Program-made: the position numbers and the translations under genes
Source of the DNA: DATLYH01 sp035575035
Lineage (GTDB): Bacteria; Planctomycetota; Planctomycetia; Gemmatales; Gemmataceae
Direction: 5' to 3'
NCBI GenBank assembly: GCA_035575035.1
Contig: DATLYH010000384.1
Span: forward strand, 1-51,419
Length of the DNA stretch: 51,419 nt
Notes under the pieces: model-generated
Told to the model about the DNA's origin: nothing
What the model saw: the letters and a program-made list of their open reading frames with translations, nothing else
The model's database searches: none
Part shown: positions 32,770 to 42,041 of the stretch, in pieces
Layout of the letters: each line of letters begins with the position of its first letter
Position numbering within the stretch: position 1 is the stretch's first letter

Positions 32770-33411
32770 ATGACCGCGGAGAGAAGCGACGAGATGGCCC
32801 GACTGCGGCAGCAGTTGGCCGATGCCCAGCTGGAGAATGAGCGGCTCAAACGCCGCCTGGACGAGGAGGTCGGCACCCTCAACCACCTGATCCGCATCAG
32901 CACCAACCTGAACTCCACCCTTAACCTGCCGGAGCTGCTCCGCCTGATCATGAACGCCGCCAAGGAACTGTTCCGAGCTGAAGCCTGCTCGGTGATGCTG
33001 GTCGATGAGGAGACGGGCGAACTGGTCTTCGAGGTGGCGGTAGGGGAAAGAAGTGAGGATGTTGTCAAGCACCGCATCCCGCCGGGGCAGGGGATCGCCG
33101 GCCGGGTGGCCCAGACCGGCGAGCCGCGGATCATCAACTCGGTCAAGGATGACCCGGACTTCTACGGCAAGATCGACCAGGCAGTCGGCTACACCACGCG
33201 GAACATGCTGGCGGTGCCGCTGCGAACCAAGGACCGGGTCATCGGTGTGGTCGAAATCATCAACACCCAGGGACGTGACAAGTTCGAGGAGAAGGACCTG
33301 GCGCTGGCCCAGGCGCTGACCAACCAGGCCGCGGTGGCGATCGAGAACGCCCGGCTGTACCAGAAGCTGTCCGAGGCGTTGGTCCAGTCGCGGATGTCGT
33401 ACCGGCTGTGA
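32770..33411 (+). CDS. GAF-domain protein with N-terminal coiled coil
   Basis: The 213-residue protein has a coiled coil (residues about 5-40, LRQQLADAQLENERLKRRLD), then a GAF sensor domain (about 45-200: LLRLIMNAAKELFRAEACSV, GQGIAGRVAQTGEPRIINSV, NMLAVPLRTKDRVIGVVEII). No output domain follows. GAF domains bind small ligands such as cyclic nucleotides or haem. It starts 15 bp after accC and is probably in the same transcript. The ligand is unknown. Confidence 0.92.
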   Translation: MTAERSDEMARLRQQLADAQLENERLKRRLDEEVGTLNHLIRISTNLNSTLNLPELLRLIMNAAKELFRAEACSVMLVDEETGELVFEVAVGERSEDVVKHRIPPGQGIAGRVAQTGEPRIINSVKDDPDFYGKIDQAVGYTTRNMLAVPLRTKDRVIGVVEIINTQGRDKFEEKDLALAQALTNQAAVAIENARLYQKLSEALVQSRMSYRL

Positions 33412-33567
33412 TCGTCGGGCCGTGACCGCGATGCCGTAAACCGCTCTTGGCCTGTGAACGAGGACGAGGTACAACGGGCGAAAACGGATGCCCCGAGGGG
33501 GAGCGAGCTTTCCTCACTTCCCTCGTCCTTCCGGGTTCGCTGCATTTTCTTACCGGGCAGGAGGCCC

Positions 33568-34725
33568 ATGCGTATCTTCTTCTGCGCCGGCGAGCCGAGC
33601 GGCGACCTGCACGGCGCCAACCTTATCCGGGCCCTGCGTCGGCTCCGGCCCGATCTCGACTGTGTCGGCTTCGGCGGCGAGCGGATGGCGGCGGCCGGCT
33701 GTCGGCTGCTTTATCCGCTGTGCCGGCTGGCGCTGATGTGGTTCGCGCAGGTGGCCCGCAACGCTCCCGTCTTTGTCCGCTTGCTTCTCCAGGCCGACCG
33801 CTTCTTCCGCCGCTATCGGCCCGACGCGGTCGTGTTGATCGACTACCCAGGCTTCAACTGGTGGCTGGCCCGGCGCGCCCATGCTCACGGCATTCCGGTT
33901 TTCTACTTCGTGCCGCCGCAGCTGTGGGCTTGGGCCGGCTGGCGCGTCTGCAAGATGCGGCGCTGGGTCGATCACGTCCTGGGCACTCTCCCCTTTGAGG
34001 CCGACTGGTACCGTGCCCGCGGCGTCGCTTGCCATTACATCGGCCATCCGTACTTCGACGAACTGGCCAACCAGCGGCTGGACAAGGCCTTCGTGGCGGA
34101 CCAGCAGGCACGACCGGGGACAGTGGTTGGCCTTTTGCCTGGCTCGCGCGATCTGGAGATCAAGCGCAACCTCCAGACGCTGCTGCGCTCGGCGGCCCAC
34201 ATCCACGCTGTGCGCCCCGACGTTCGTTTCCTGGTCGCCTGCCTGCACCCGTGGCAACAGCGCCGTGTCCAGGAAGAGCTGCGCGACGGCCGGCTGCCGG
34301 TCGAGGTCCACGCCGGCCGCACCCCGGAAATCATCCACCTGGCGAGAGCCTGTATCGCCGTGTCCGGCTCGGTCGGCCTGGAATTGCTTTACCGCGGCAA
34401 GCCGTCGGTGGTGGTCTACCGCGTCCGGCCCCCTGACCTGTTCCTCGGCCGCCTGTTCAAGACTTGCCGGTTCATCAGCCTGGTCAACCTGCTGGCCGAC
34501 CGGGAATTGTTCCCCGAGTTCCTGACCGATCGTTGCGAAGCGGAAGCGATCGCCGGCCACGTGCTGCGCTGGCTGAATGATGTCAGCGCCTACGAGCGGC
34601 TATGCCGGGACCTGGCCGAGCTGCGCGAGCGCGTGGCCGTGCCGGGTGCCTGCACCCGCGCGGCGCAGTACGTACTGGACACCCTCAACGAACGGCAGAA
34701 GGACCGGGGCCGCGCGGCCGGATGA
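33568..34725 (+). CDS. lpxB: Lipid-A-disaccharide synthase
   Basis: LpxB joins UDP-diacylglucosamine and lipid X at the inner membrane during lipid A synthesis. The 385-residue protein starts at ATG 33568 after CAGGAGG. Family blocks are FFCAGEPSGDLHGANLIRAL, VLIDYPGFNWWLARRAHAHG, FYFVPPQLWAWAGWR, GHPYFDE, GLLPGSRDLEI and SGSVGLELLYRGKPSVVVYR. The usual SGTATLE is changed to SGSVGLE. Its presence implies lipid A in this organism's outer membrane, in line with current planctomycete cell biology. Confidence 0.94.
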   Translation: MRIFFCAGEPSGDLHGANLIRALRRLRPDLDCVGFGGERMAAAGCRLLYPLCRLALMWFAQVARNAPVFVRLLLQADRFFRRYRPDAVVLIDYPGFNWWLARRAHAHGIPVFYFVPPQLWAWAGWRVCKMRRWVDHVLGTLPFEADWYRARGVACHYIGHPYFDELANQRLDKAFVADQQARPGTVVGLLPGSRDLEIKRNLQTLLRSAAHIHAVRPDVRFLVACLHPWQQRRVQEELRDGRLPVEVHAGRTPEIIHLARACIAVSGSVGLELLYRGKPSVVVYRVRPPDLFLGRLFKTCRFISLVNLLADRELFPEFLTDRCEAEAIAGHVLRWLNDVSAYERLCRDLAELRERVAVPGACTRAAQYVLDTLNERQKDRGRAAG

Positions 34726-34755
34726 AATACACGGAACAGGTCCCTCAAACAACAC

Positions 34756-34786
34756 GGCCGCAGGCTCGGGGCAGGAACCTGCGGCC
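34756..34786. terminator. Possible hairpin between convergent genes
   Basis: GGCCGCAGG (34756-34764) pairs with CCTGCGGCC (34778-34786) around a 13-base loop between lpxB and the convergent thioredoxin-like gene. No T run follows on either strand, so termination is only a possibility. Confidence 0.4.
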
Positions 34787-34822
34787 ACGTCTGCCGGACC
34801 GTGCCGTCGGAGGCTGCGGCGG

Positions 34823-35869
34823 TCAGTTCCGGACGGGCCCGTTGCGGGCGGCGCGTCCCTCGGGCCGCCAGGGGAACGGCGTGACCACCTGGACCGGCTT
34901 GGTGCTGATCTTCTCGCCGAGAATCCCCTCGAAGATCGCCCCGTAGAGGGTCTCAATCGGTCTCATGCAGTGGGCGGCCATCAGGTGGTGGACTTGCCCC
35001 TGATTGTTCAGGGCGACGCGGCCGCCCCGGCGGTCGAGCAGCACCTTGTTGCCGGGGGCGGCCAGAGCGGCCGACTGCAACTCGCGGGCCCTCAAGGTAA
35101 CGTCCGGGCCGTCGATCGGCGGCGGCGGCAGCTTCGGCGCCAGCGGCCGACCGGTCGGGTCGTTGTAGGTCAGGGCGCTGTTGGGATCCTGCTCCGCCGG
35201 CGGGTCGAAAGTGATCGCCTCGACCACGATGCCGTGCTCGTTCCGCAGGCGGTCGGCGTGGGCCTTGCGGAAGAAGGCCTTGAACTTGGCACCGTCGCCT
35301 TTGGCCTCGGCCATCGCCTTCTTGGTGGTTTCGACGACCCACTTCGCCTCGCGCAGCATGGTGGCGGCATCCACCGGCCCGGCCACACAGTGGAGGACCC
35401 GGCCATCCGGGGCGCAGAAGTAGGCGGCGACGTTGCCCCCCTGCTTCTGGCCGTTGACAATGCGGAAGGTGGCGACCTTCTGGAAGGCGGAGCAGAAATA
35501 CTCGTTGAGGTACTTGCCGACCTCGGGATTCGCCAGGGCGTTCACACGGAGCGCCTCGGCATTGTTTCAGGTGAAGCGCGGGTCTTCGAAATTGCCCGAG
35601 ACGTGGAGCACGAAGACCAGCTTCTCCTCCTTCTTGGCCCGGGCCGCCGCATCCTTCGGACTCTCCTCGAACAGGACGGCGGTGCCGTAGTCGCCGCAGG
35701 TGGACCCTTCATCGCGGGCCACCGGCTTGGGCGCCGGCTGGGGCAGAGGTTTGACGACCGGCTCGGCGGGCTTGCCGGTTCGGGGGTCGATCCCCTCCAG
35801 CTGGGCCTGAGCTGCCGCCGTCAGCGACAGCAGCAGCCCCCCGGCTAGCAAAGGCAGGATGATCTTCAC
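34823..35869 (-). CDS. Secreted thioredoxin-fold-like protein interrupted by one in-frame TGA
   Basis: Reading from ATG 35869, a 348-codon frame is open except for a single TGA at 35569-35567 (codon 101). The part before it has a signal peptide (LPLLAGGLLLSLTAAAQAQ) and the strand EEKLVFVLHVSGNFEDPRFT; the part after continues in the same frame with NNAEALRVNALANPEVGKYL and FCAPDGRVLHCVAGPV, a thioredoxin-like core. TGA lies where thioredoxin-fold proteins carry their redox cysteine region. It may be a nonsense mutation of a Cys or Trp codon, a sequencing error, or selenocysteine. The downstream half has a GTG at 35545 that could restart, but would lack the export signal. Confidence 0.65.
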
Positions 35870-36148
35870 GTCTTCACCTCCTTCGGCGGGCCCTTCCCCG
35901 CACTCCGGGATGCTTTCGGTTTACGATCGACGACCGCTTCAGGCGATCATCGGCGCGGGCGCATCTCGTGCCTCATTCTATCTATCCAGACGAATCGCCC
36001 GCGCAAAAAGATTGTAACAGGCGTGCAGCGGCCGGTGGGAGTACGCCGGCCGGTCCTTCAACGCAGGCTGCTTGCCGATCGGGCGCTGCCGGGGTACAGT
36101 TGCGGGCACCTAGTGAAGCTGGCACCAGGGTCAATGAGGAACCGCACC

Positions 36149-38059
36149 ATGATCAGGGGCGACCATCCCGGCCAGTTGCGGTGGAAGGCCGTGGCCGTGT
36201 TCGCGTGGCTCTGCATTTCGGGGGTGTCGCGGAGTGACGGCCAGGCCCCGCAGCCGGCGCTCGACCTTGCCGGCGATCCCCTTCCCCTGGGCGCCGTCGC
36301 CCGGATGGGCAGCGCCCGGCTGCGCCATCCGCAGCCGGTCACCTCGGTTGCCTTCTTCCCCGACGGCAAGACGCTCGCCTCAGGCGGCGCCGACCAGGCT
36401 GTCCGCCTCTGGGACGCCGCCACCGGCAAGGAGCTGGCCGCCCTGGCCGGCCCTGCTGGCGTGATCGCCATCTCCCGGGATGGCCGACGACTAGCCGCGG
36501 GCGGGGCGGGGCGCGCGGTCCGCGTCTGGGACCCGGCCTCCCGTCAGGTCATCTGGGAACGCAAGGGCGGCCTGAGTACGGTGCGGTCGGTGGCGTTCGC
36601 GCCGGACGGCAAGCTGCTTGCCTGGGGCGATTCGGACGATACCGTCGTCCTCTGCGACGCCGACACGGGCAAGGAAATCCAGCAGTTCCGGGCCCATGCG
36701 GGGTGGGTGTCGGCTCTGGCGTTCTCCGCTGACGGCAAGGCGCTGGCCTCGGGCGGGCAGGATTTCCTGGTCCGGCTCTGGGAGGTACCCACCGGCAAGA
36801 AGCTGCGTGAGATGGCAGGGCACGAGGAATGGGTCTGGACGTTGGCCTTCTCCCCGGACGGTCGGACGCTGGCTTCGGGGAGCTGGGACGGCACTGTCCG
36901 CTTCTGGGACCTGGGCGTCGGCAAGCTGCCGCGCGCGCCCGAGCGGCAGAAGAACCGGATCTACACGGTGGCGTTCGCGCCCGATGGTCGAACACTAGCC
37001 TACGGCGGCGACGACGGCGTGCTTCGGCTATGGGACCTGGCCGCCGGCAAGGTGTTGTTCCAGGGGACGCACGGCGGCTGGGTCAACGCGGCGGCCTTTT
37101 CTCCAGACGGCAAGACATTGGCCTCGGCCGGCGAGGACCACGCGATCCGGCTCTGGGTGGTGCCGTCGGGCCAGCCGCGCGGCCCGCGTGCCGGGCATTC
37201 CGCCCCGGTCCGCGCGGTCGCCTTTTCCCCGGATGGCAAGAATGTGATCTCCGGCAGCACCGACCAGACGATGCGCGTGTGGGAGGCGGCCACCGGCAAG
37301 CCGCTCCAGACAGTGAGCGGGCGCGGCCGTTCGTTCACCAGCCTGGCGGCGGCCCGCGACCGCAAGCTGGTGGCGGCTGGCGGCGAGGACCGGGTGATTT
37401 ATCTCGTGGACACCGGGGTCGGCACGCCGCCGCGAAAGATCGGGGAGCATGCCGACACCATCGCCGGCCTGGCGCTCGCCCCAGACGGCAAGATGCTGGC
37501 CTCGGCCAGCTGGGACCGGACTGCCTGCCTGTGGGACACGGCCTCGGGAAAGAAACTCCACGAATTCACCGGGCACGAGGGCTGGGTGACGGCAGTGGCG
37601 CTGGCGCCGGACGGCAAGACCCTGGCCACAGGAGGCGAGGACCGGACCATCCGGCTCTGGGAGGTGGCCACCGGTAAACCGCTGCACCAGCTGACCGGCC
37701 ATCGCAACTGGGTCAGCGGCCTGGCCTTCGCGCCCGACGGCAAGACGCTGGCCTCGTCCGGCCTGGACGGGACGATCCTTCTCTGGGATCCGGCCACGGG
37801 CAAGGAGCTGCACAAGCTGGAAGGGCACCAGGGGGCGGTGTACGCAGTCGCCTTTTCCCCCAATGGCCGGCTGCTGGCCTCGTGTGGGAAGGACCAGACG
37901 GTCCGCCTCTGGGATGTCGGCGACGGCAAGGAGGTCCGCCGGCTGGAGGGCCACCGCGGAGGCGTCCTCTGCGTGGCGTTCGCGCCCGACGGCAAGGCGC
38001 TGGCCTCGGGGAGCGAGGACACGACCGTGCTGATCTGGGAATTGCCTCCGGCGCGGTAA
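36149..38059 (+). CDS. Secreted 14-repeat WD40 protein
   Basis: The 636-residue protein starts at ATG 36149, with GAGGA about 8 bases upstream and a signal-like helix (AVAVFAWLCISGVSRSDGQ). An ATG at 36134 is possible. From residue about 50 to the end there are 14 WD40 units of about 42 residues, most with VAFSPDGKTLASGG and RLWD signatures, enough for two seven-bladed propellers. Unit 9 (SLAAARDRKLVAAGGEDRVI) is the most diverged. There is no enzyme domain. Many planctomycetes have such WD40 proteins; it is probably a periplasmic or surface binding scaffold. Confidence 0.92.
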   Translation: MIRGDHPGQLRWKAVAVFAWLCISGVSRSDGQAPQPALDLAGDPLPLGAVARMGSARLRHPQPVTSVAFFPDGKTLASGGADQAVRLWDAATGKELAALAGPAGVIAISRDGRRLAAGGAGRAVRVWDPASRQVIWERKGGLSTVRSVAFAPDGKLLAWGDSDDTVVLCDADTGKEIQQFRAHAGWVSALAFSADGKALASGGQDFLVRLWEVPTGKKLREMAGHEEWVWTLAFSPDGRTLASGSWDGTVRFWDLGVGKLPRAPERQKNRIYTVAFAPDGRTLAYGGDDGVLRLWDLAAGKVLFQGTHGGWVNAAAFSPDGKTLASAGEDHAIRLWVVPSGQPRGPRAGHSAPVRAVAFSPDGKNVISGSTDQTMRVWEAATGKPLQTVSGRGRSFTSLAAARDRKLVAAGGEDRVIYLVDTGVGTPPRKIGEHADTIAGLALAPDGKMLASASWDRTACLWDTASGKKLHEFTGHEGWVTAVALAPDGKTLATGGEDRTIRLWEVATGKPLHQLTGHRNWVSGLAFAPDGKTLASSGLDGTILLWDPATGKELHKLEGHQGAVYAVAFSPNGRLLASCGKDQTVRLWDVGDGKEVRRLEGHRGGVLCVAFAPDGKALASGSEDTTVLIWELPPAR

Positions 38060-38108
38060 CCGCGAGGGCGCTTACCTTGATGAGCCGAATCAGTTAGAAT
38101 GCATATTC

Positions 38109-38348
38109 ATGAACACCACCCAACTCACTCCCCTTGAACCCGGCAACCGCATCCAGCTTCCCGCCGACTGGGCGGATGCCCTTGGGCTGCGCGGACTGGT
38201 GACCTTGGATCGTACCAGCAATGGCATCCTCATCCGCCCCTGCCCAGCGGTAACCTGGGACGATATCTTTGCCACCAAGCTCCCGATGGGGTCACCGGTC
38301 TCCACGGCAGACATCGGCGAGGTGAGCACGGATGACCTCCTCTTCTAG
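38109..38348 (+). CDS. Antitoxin, AbrB/VapB-like
   Basis: The 79-residue protein has an N-terminal swapped-hairpin pattern (NRIQLPADWADALGLRGLVT, then SNGILIRP), the DNA-binding half of AbrB/MazE/VapB-type antitoxins, followed by a flexible tail with acidic residues that would bind the toxin. Its end overlaps the start of the PIN-domain gene by 17 bp, the usual antitoxin-toxin order. It would repress its own operon and neutralise the toxin. Confidence 0.8.
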   Translation: MNTTQLTPLEPGNRIQLPADWADALGLRGLVTLDRTSNGILIRPCPAVTWDDIFATKLPMGSPVSTADIGEVSTDDLLF

Positions 38349-38922
38349 TCCGCTGCTGCAGCGCGGCCTGGACACGATGCTGCTCGTGTACAGCCTGCTG
38401 CAAGGCCACCCCGCCTCCACGCCGTGTGAGCAGTTTCTCCGCAGCCAGACCGGATGGTTTACCTCGACCTTGATACTCTTTGAAGCGCGCGCCGTTCTGA
38501 CCAAGGTCTATGGCGTGGACCCTGCCCTGACCACGCAGAAGCTCACGCAGTTCGCCGCAGGCCCGGTCATCCTGCTTGATCTCACTCCAGCAAGTGCGCT
38601 GTCGGCACTTCAGCTGGCGGACAGCTACGGCTTGGACTTGACGGACGCTGTCCTGTTACACCTGACTCGTCAACATGGGGCCAGCTGCCTCGCCACCGAC
38701 GACCAGCGGCTCGCGCAGGCCTGCACCCAGTTCGGTATCCTGCCCCAATCGCCACTGGATGCTGCCCTCCGTCAGCAGATCGCCGCATGGGAAGCCGCCA
38801 ACCTCGCCCCTAAGGGCCTAGCACGCGTGCTGCGGCGCGTGCATCAGTGGTTGAACCAAACCCACTTCCAGGCTGCTGTGGACTTCTGGTCACAGACCGG
38901 CGGCGGCAGCCACTTGCCCTGA
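38332..38922 (+). CDS. PIN-domain toxin, VapC-like
   Basis: The 196-residue protein has the PIN nuclease acidic set: GLDTMLLVYSLL (Asp about 14), LFEARAVLTKV (Glu), GLDLTDAVLLHL (Asp) and CLATDDQRLAQA (Asp). These would bind metal and cut RNA. The C-terminal extension of about 60 residues (WEAANLAPKGLARVLRRVHQ) is longer than in most VapC toxins. It starts inside the antitoxin gene. Target RNA is unknown. Confidence 0.85.
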   Translation: MTSSSSPLLQRGLDTMLLVYSLLQGHPASTPCEQFLRSQTGWFTSTLILFEARAVLTKVYGVDPALTTQKLTQFAAGPVILLDLTPASALSALQLADSYGLDLTDAVLLHLTRQHGASCLATDDQRLAQACTQFGILPQSPLDAALRQQIAAWEAANLAPKGLARVLRRVHQWLNQTHFQAAVDFWSQTGGGSHLP

Positions 38923-38953
38923 CGATTGGGTTTGTGCCGACAGCTCGCCCCCA

Positions 38954-40210
38954 TCACCCGAACCGGCTCACTGCATACGGCGTGGGATCGAGGTGCGGCA
39001 CGACGCCGCTAAGCAATTCGGCGACCAGTTTGCCGGTGGCGGGGGCCATCGACAGTCCAAGCATGTTGTGCCCGGCGGCGATCAATACATTGGGCAGTGC
39101 CGGGCTGCGGTCGATGATCGGCTTGCTGTCGTAGGTCATCGGCCGCCAGCCGAACCACTCCTCCTCGACTGGCTCGCCATAGGGCTCTTGCAGGTAATGG
39201 CTCGCCCCCTCACGCAGCAAAGCGAGGCGGCGGCGGTCCAGCGTGGCATCGTAGCCGGCGAATTCCATCGTCGAGCCGAGCCGGTAGCCCGATTTCATCG
39301 GCGTGACCGCGACCCGGTGCTCCTCGAAGAGAAGCGGGAGCGAGGGACATTTCGCCGGCCGCCGCATGGTGATCGAGTAGCCCTTGCCCGGCTGGATCGG
39401 GACCTTGCACCCGAGATGGCGGTTCATAAACGGCGTCCAGGCGCCGGTGGCGACGACAAAGGCATCGGCCGGCAATTCCCCTTGCGGCGTGACGACCGCC
39501 CGGGCGCGGCCCCGCTCACGGACAAACCCCTTCACCTCGCAGTGCTCGCGGACCACTACCCCCTGCGATTCCAGGAGGCGCCGCCACGAGGAGAGCAGCC
39601 GATCGGGGCGCAAATGGGCGTCGGTCCGGTAGAGCCAGCCGCCGGCCAGGCCGGGCTTCAGCGCTGGCTCCACTTCCAGCAGTGCGTCGCCGTCGTAGCG
39701 CTGGGCCGGCAGGTTGAACGATTCGCGCAGCAGCTGGGCGGTTTCCTCGAAATGCTCCATGCCGCGGCGGCTTTGCAGGACATAGAGCAGACCACGCGCC
39801 TCCCACTCACAGTCGAGGCGCTCCTGCTGGATCAACTCGTCATACAGGGCGCGGGATGAATGGAGCAGCGCTTGGATGGCTCGGGCGGACTCCATCATGT
39901 CAGGGGCGTTGCAGCGGCGAGCGAAGTTCAGCAACCAGCCCCACAGGGCTGGGTCGAACCGCGGCTTGATGGCAAACGGAGAGTTCGGCCGCAGCATTGC
40001 CCGGAGGGTGCTCCGGATGGCGCCGGGCCCGGCGAGCGGCAGGACATGGCTGGGGCAGACGAAGCCGCAGTTGGCGTGCGAGCAGCCCATGCCGAATTCG
40101 CCGCGCTCCACCACCTCGACCCGCCAACCCGACGCCGACAGGTAGTGGGCGCAGGCGGTGCCGATGATCCCGCCGCCGATGACGATCGCTCGCCCCCTCG
40201 CCGCGCTCAT
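38954..40210 (-). CDS. FAD-dependent D-amino-acid dehydrogenase, probably cis-4-hydroxy-D-proline dehydrogenase
   Basis: The 418-residue DadA/DAO-like flavoprotein has the FAD motif IVIGGGIIGTACAHYLSASG (residues 9-28), a CSHANCGFVCPSH segment, VATGAWTPF and the C-terminal WFGWRPMTYDSKPIID and AAGHNMLGLSMAPATGK. It is the third gene of an operon with a hydroxyproline 2-epimerase and a dapA-like gene, overlapping the epimerase by ATGA. The order epimerase, dehydrogenase, deaminase is that of bacterial trans-4-hydroxy-L-proline breakdown, so oxidation of cis-4-hydroxy-D-proline to pyrroline-4-hydroxy-2-carboxylate is inferred. DadA activity on other D-amino acids is the alternative. Confidence 0.88.
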   Translation of the reverse strand: MSAARGRAIVIGGGIIGTACAHYLSASGWRVEVVERGEFGMGCSHANCGFVCPSHVLPLAGPGAIRSTLRAMLRPNSPFAIKPRFDPALWGWLLNFARRCNAPDMMESARAIQALLHSSRALYDELIQQERLDCEWEARGLLYVLQSRRGMEHFEETAQLLRESFNLPAQRYDGDALLEVEPALKPGLAGGWLYRTDAHLRPDRLLSSWRRLLESQGVVVREHCEVKGFVRERGRARAVVTPQGELPADAFVVATGAWTPFMNRHLGCKVPIQPGKGYSITMRRPAKCPSLPLLFEEHRVAVTPMKSGYRLGSTMEFAGYDATLDRRRLALLREGASHYLQEPYGEPVEEEWFGWRPMTYDSKPIIDRSPALPNVLIAAGHNMLGLSMAPATGKLVAELLSGVVPHLDPTPYAVSRFG

Positions 40211-41154
40211 CGACGGATCCCCAGCTGGAACGGATCGTTCGGGTCAAGGATCAAGGTGGCCTCGGCGGTGACGTAGGCCGAGCCGGTGATGCGCGGGATG
40301 ATCCGGCCGTGGTCGAGGCGCACCGATCCCTCGAAGATGCTGCCGATAATGCTTTCTTGCCGCCAGGGCTGCCCTTCGCGGAGCTTGCCATCGGCGAAGA
40401 GGCAGGCCAGCTTGGCGCTGGTGCCGGTGCCGCAGGGCGAGCGGTCGTAGGCCCGGCCGGGGCAGAGGACGAAATTCCGGCCGTGGGCCGTCGGGTCGCG
40501 CGGCGGGCCGAATAGCTCGATGTGGTCGATTTCCTGGCCGTCGGCCCCGGTAATGCCGTGCCGTTGCAGCGCCTGCCGGATGCGCCAGGTGAAGTCGGTA
40601 AGCTGTTCGACGTGGGCCAGCTCCAGCTCCTGGCCGTGCGCCTCGGTGAGAAAGAACCAGTTGCCGCCCCAGGCGACATCGCCGGTGACGGGGCCGACTC
40701 CCTCGACCGGGACCGTGACACCGGCGGCGTGGCGATAACTGGGGACGTTCTCGAAGGTGACGGTGTTGCCGCCGTCGTACTCGAACGAGACGATGCCGGC
40801 CGGCGTCTCCAGCCGGTGCGTGCCGGGGCCGATGCGGCCAAGGTGGGCCAGTGTCACAGCGACGCCGATGGTGCCGTGACCGCACATGTTCAGGTAGCCG
40901 ATGTTGTTGAAGAAGATGACGCCGGCTGCACAAGCGGGATCGACCGGCTCGCACAGGATCGCCCCGACCAGGACATCGGAGCCGCGCGGTTCATTGACCA
41001 CGGCGGAGCGGAACGCGTCGTAGTGTTCGCGGAAGCGGGCCCGCCGCTCGGCCATGCTGCCGGCGCCCAGGTCCGGCCCGCCGGCGACCACCACCCGGGT
41101 CGGCTCCCCGCCGGTGTGCGAGTCAATCACCTGAATGCGCCGGACGCCTGTCAT
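40207..41154 (-). CDS. 4-hydroxyproline 2-epimerase (proline racemase family)
   Basis: The 315-residue protein has the family pair of catalytic cysteines: NMCGHGTIG (Cys91) and SPCGTGTSA (Cys241). Two Cys mean a racemase or epimerase; the related 3-hydroxyproline dehydratases have Thr at the second site. IDSHTGGEPTRVV at the N-terminus is also typical. It interconverts trans-4-hydroxy-L-proline and cis-4-hydroxy-D-proline. It overlaps both neighbours by 4 bp in the operon. Confidence 0.93.
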   Translation of the reverse strand: MTGVRRIQVIDSHTGGEPTRVVVAGGPDLGAGSMAERRARFREHYDAFRSAVVNEPRGSDVLVGAILCEPVDPACAAGVIFFNNIGYLNMCGHGTIGVAVTLAHLGRIGPGTHRLETPAGIVSFEYDGGNTVTFENVPSYRHAAGVTVPVEGVGPVTGDVAWGGNWFFLTEAHGQELELAHVEQLTDFTWRIRQALQRHGITGADGQEIDHIELFGPPRDPTAHGRNFVLCPGRAYDRSPCGTGTSAKLACLFADGKLREGQPWRQESIIGSIFEGSVRLDHGRIIPRITGSAYVTAEATLILDPNDPFQLGIRR

Positions 41155-42041
41155 GGTCGTGTTTGAATCGCGCGACGGATAAGGGCCAGGATCTCCTCGC
41201 GCTCCCGGCCGACCAGTGGCAGGCGCGGGGCGCGGACCATCTCGGAGCCGAGGCCCGTCTCGGCCATCGCCAGCTTGATGTACTGCACCAGCTTGGGGTG
41301 CGTGTCCAGGTGCAACAGCGGCGTGTACCAGCGGTAGACTCGGACCGCCTCCTCATACCGGCCGGCCGTCGCCAGGTCCCAGAGCAGCCGATTCTCGCGC
41401 GGGAAGGCATTGACCAGGCCCGAGACCCAACCGACCGCCCCCAAGAGCACGCTTTCCAGCACCAGGTCATCGACGCCGCAGAAAAGGATGTAGCGGTCGC
41501 CGCAGAGGTTCTTCAAATCGGTGATGCGGCGGACGTTTTCCGATGATTCCTTGATAGCGACAAACTTGGGCTCGTCGGCCAACTCGGCGAACATGGCGGG
41601 GGTGATGTCCACGCCGTAGGCGACCGGGTTGTTGTAGCACATGATCGGCAGGTCGGTCGCCCGCGCCACGGCCCGGTAATGGGCGATCGTTTCGCGCGGG
41701 TCCGACTTGTAGACCATCGCCGGCAGGACCATTAAACCATCCACACCAATCTTGTCGGCGTCGGTGGCGAAGCGGCAGGCCAGGGCGGTCGAGCACTCGG
41801 CCACGCCGGCCAGGACGGGGACCCGGCCGGCCGCCCGCTCCACCGCGGTCCGGAGGACATCGAGCTTCTCGCCGTATTCCAGTGAGCAGTTCTCGCCGAC
41901 AGTGCCGAGCATGATGACGCCATGTACGCCGGAGGCGATGAGCACATCCAGATGCCGGGCGGTGGCCGGCAGGTTGAGCGTCTGGTCGTCGTGGAACTGG
42001 GTCGTGACGGCGGGGAAAACGCCGCGCCAGTTGACTTGCAT
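41151..42041 (-). CDS. DapA-family protein, probably pyrroline-4-hydroxy-2-carboxylate deaminase
   Basis: The 296-residue TIM-barrel protein starts at ATG 42041 after AAGGAGAG. It has the Schiff-base lysine in FVAIKESSENV (Lys164) and the tyrosine in MCYNNPVAYG (Tyr136), plus GTVGENCSLEYGEK for the GxxGE loop. Dihydrodipicolinate synthase itself is possible, but the linked epimerase and dehydrogenase point to the third step of hydroxyproline degradation, deamination to 2-oxoglutarate semialdehyde. The semialdehyde dehydrogenase that should follow is not in the window. Confidence 0.9.
   Translation of the reverse strand: MQVNWRGVFPAVTTQFHDDQTLNLPATARHLDVLIASGVHGVIMLGTVGENCSLEYGEKLDVLRTAVERAAGRVPVLAGVAECSTALACRFATDADKIGVDGLMVLPAMVYKSDPRETIAHYRAVARATDLPIMCYNNPVAYGVDITPAMFAELADEPKFVAIKESSENVRRITDLKNLCGDRYILFCGVDDLVLESVLLGAVGWVSGLVNAFPRENRLLWDLATAGRYEEAVRVYRWYTPLLHLDTHPKLVQYIKLAMAETGLGSEMVRAPRLPLVGREREEILALIRRAIQTRP

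Noticed and set aside
31933..33474. A 513-codon minus-strand frame opposite accC and the GAF gene
   Set aside because: Shadow of accC and the GAF gene in a GC-rich frame.
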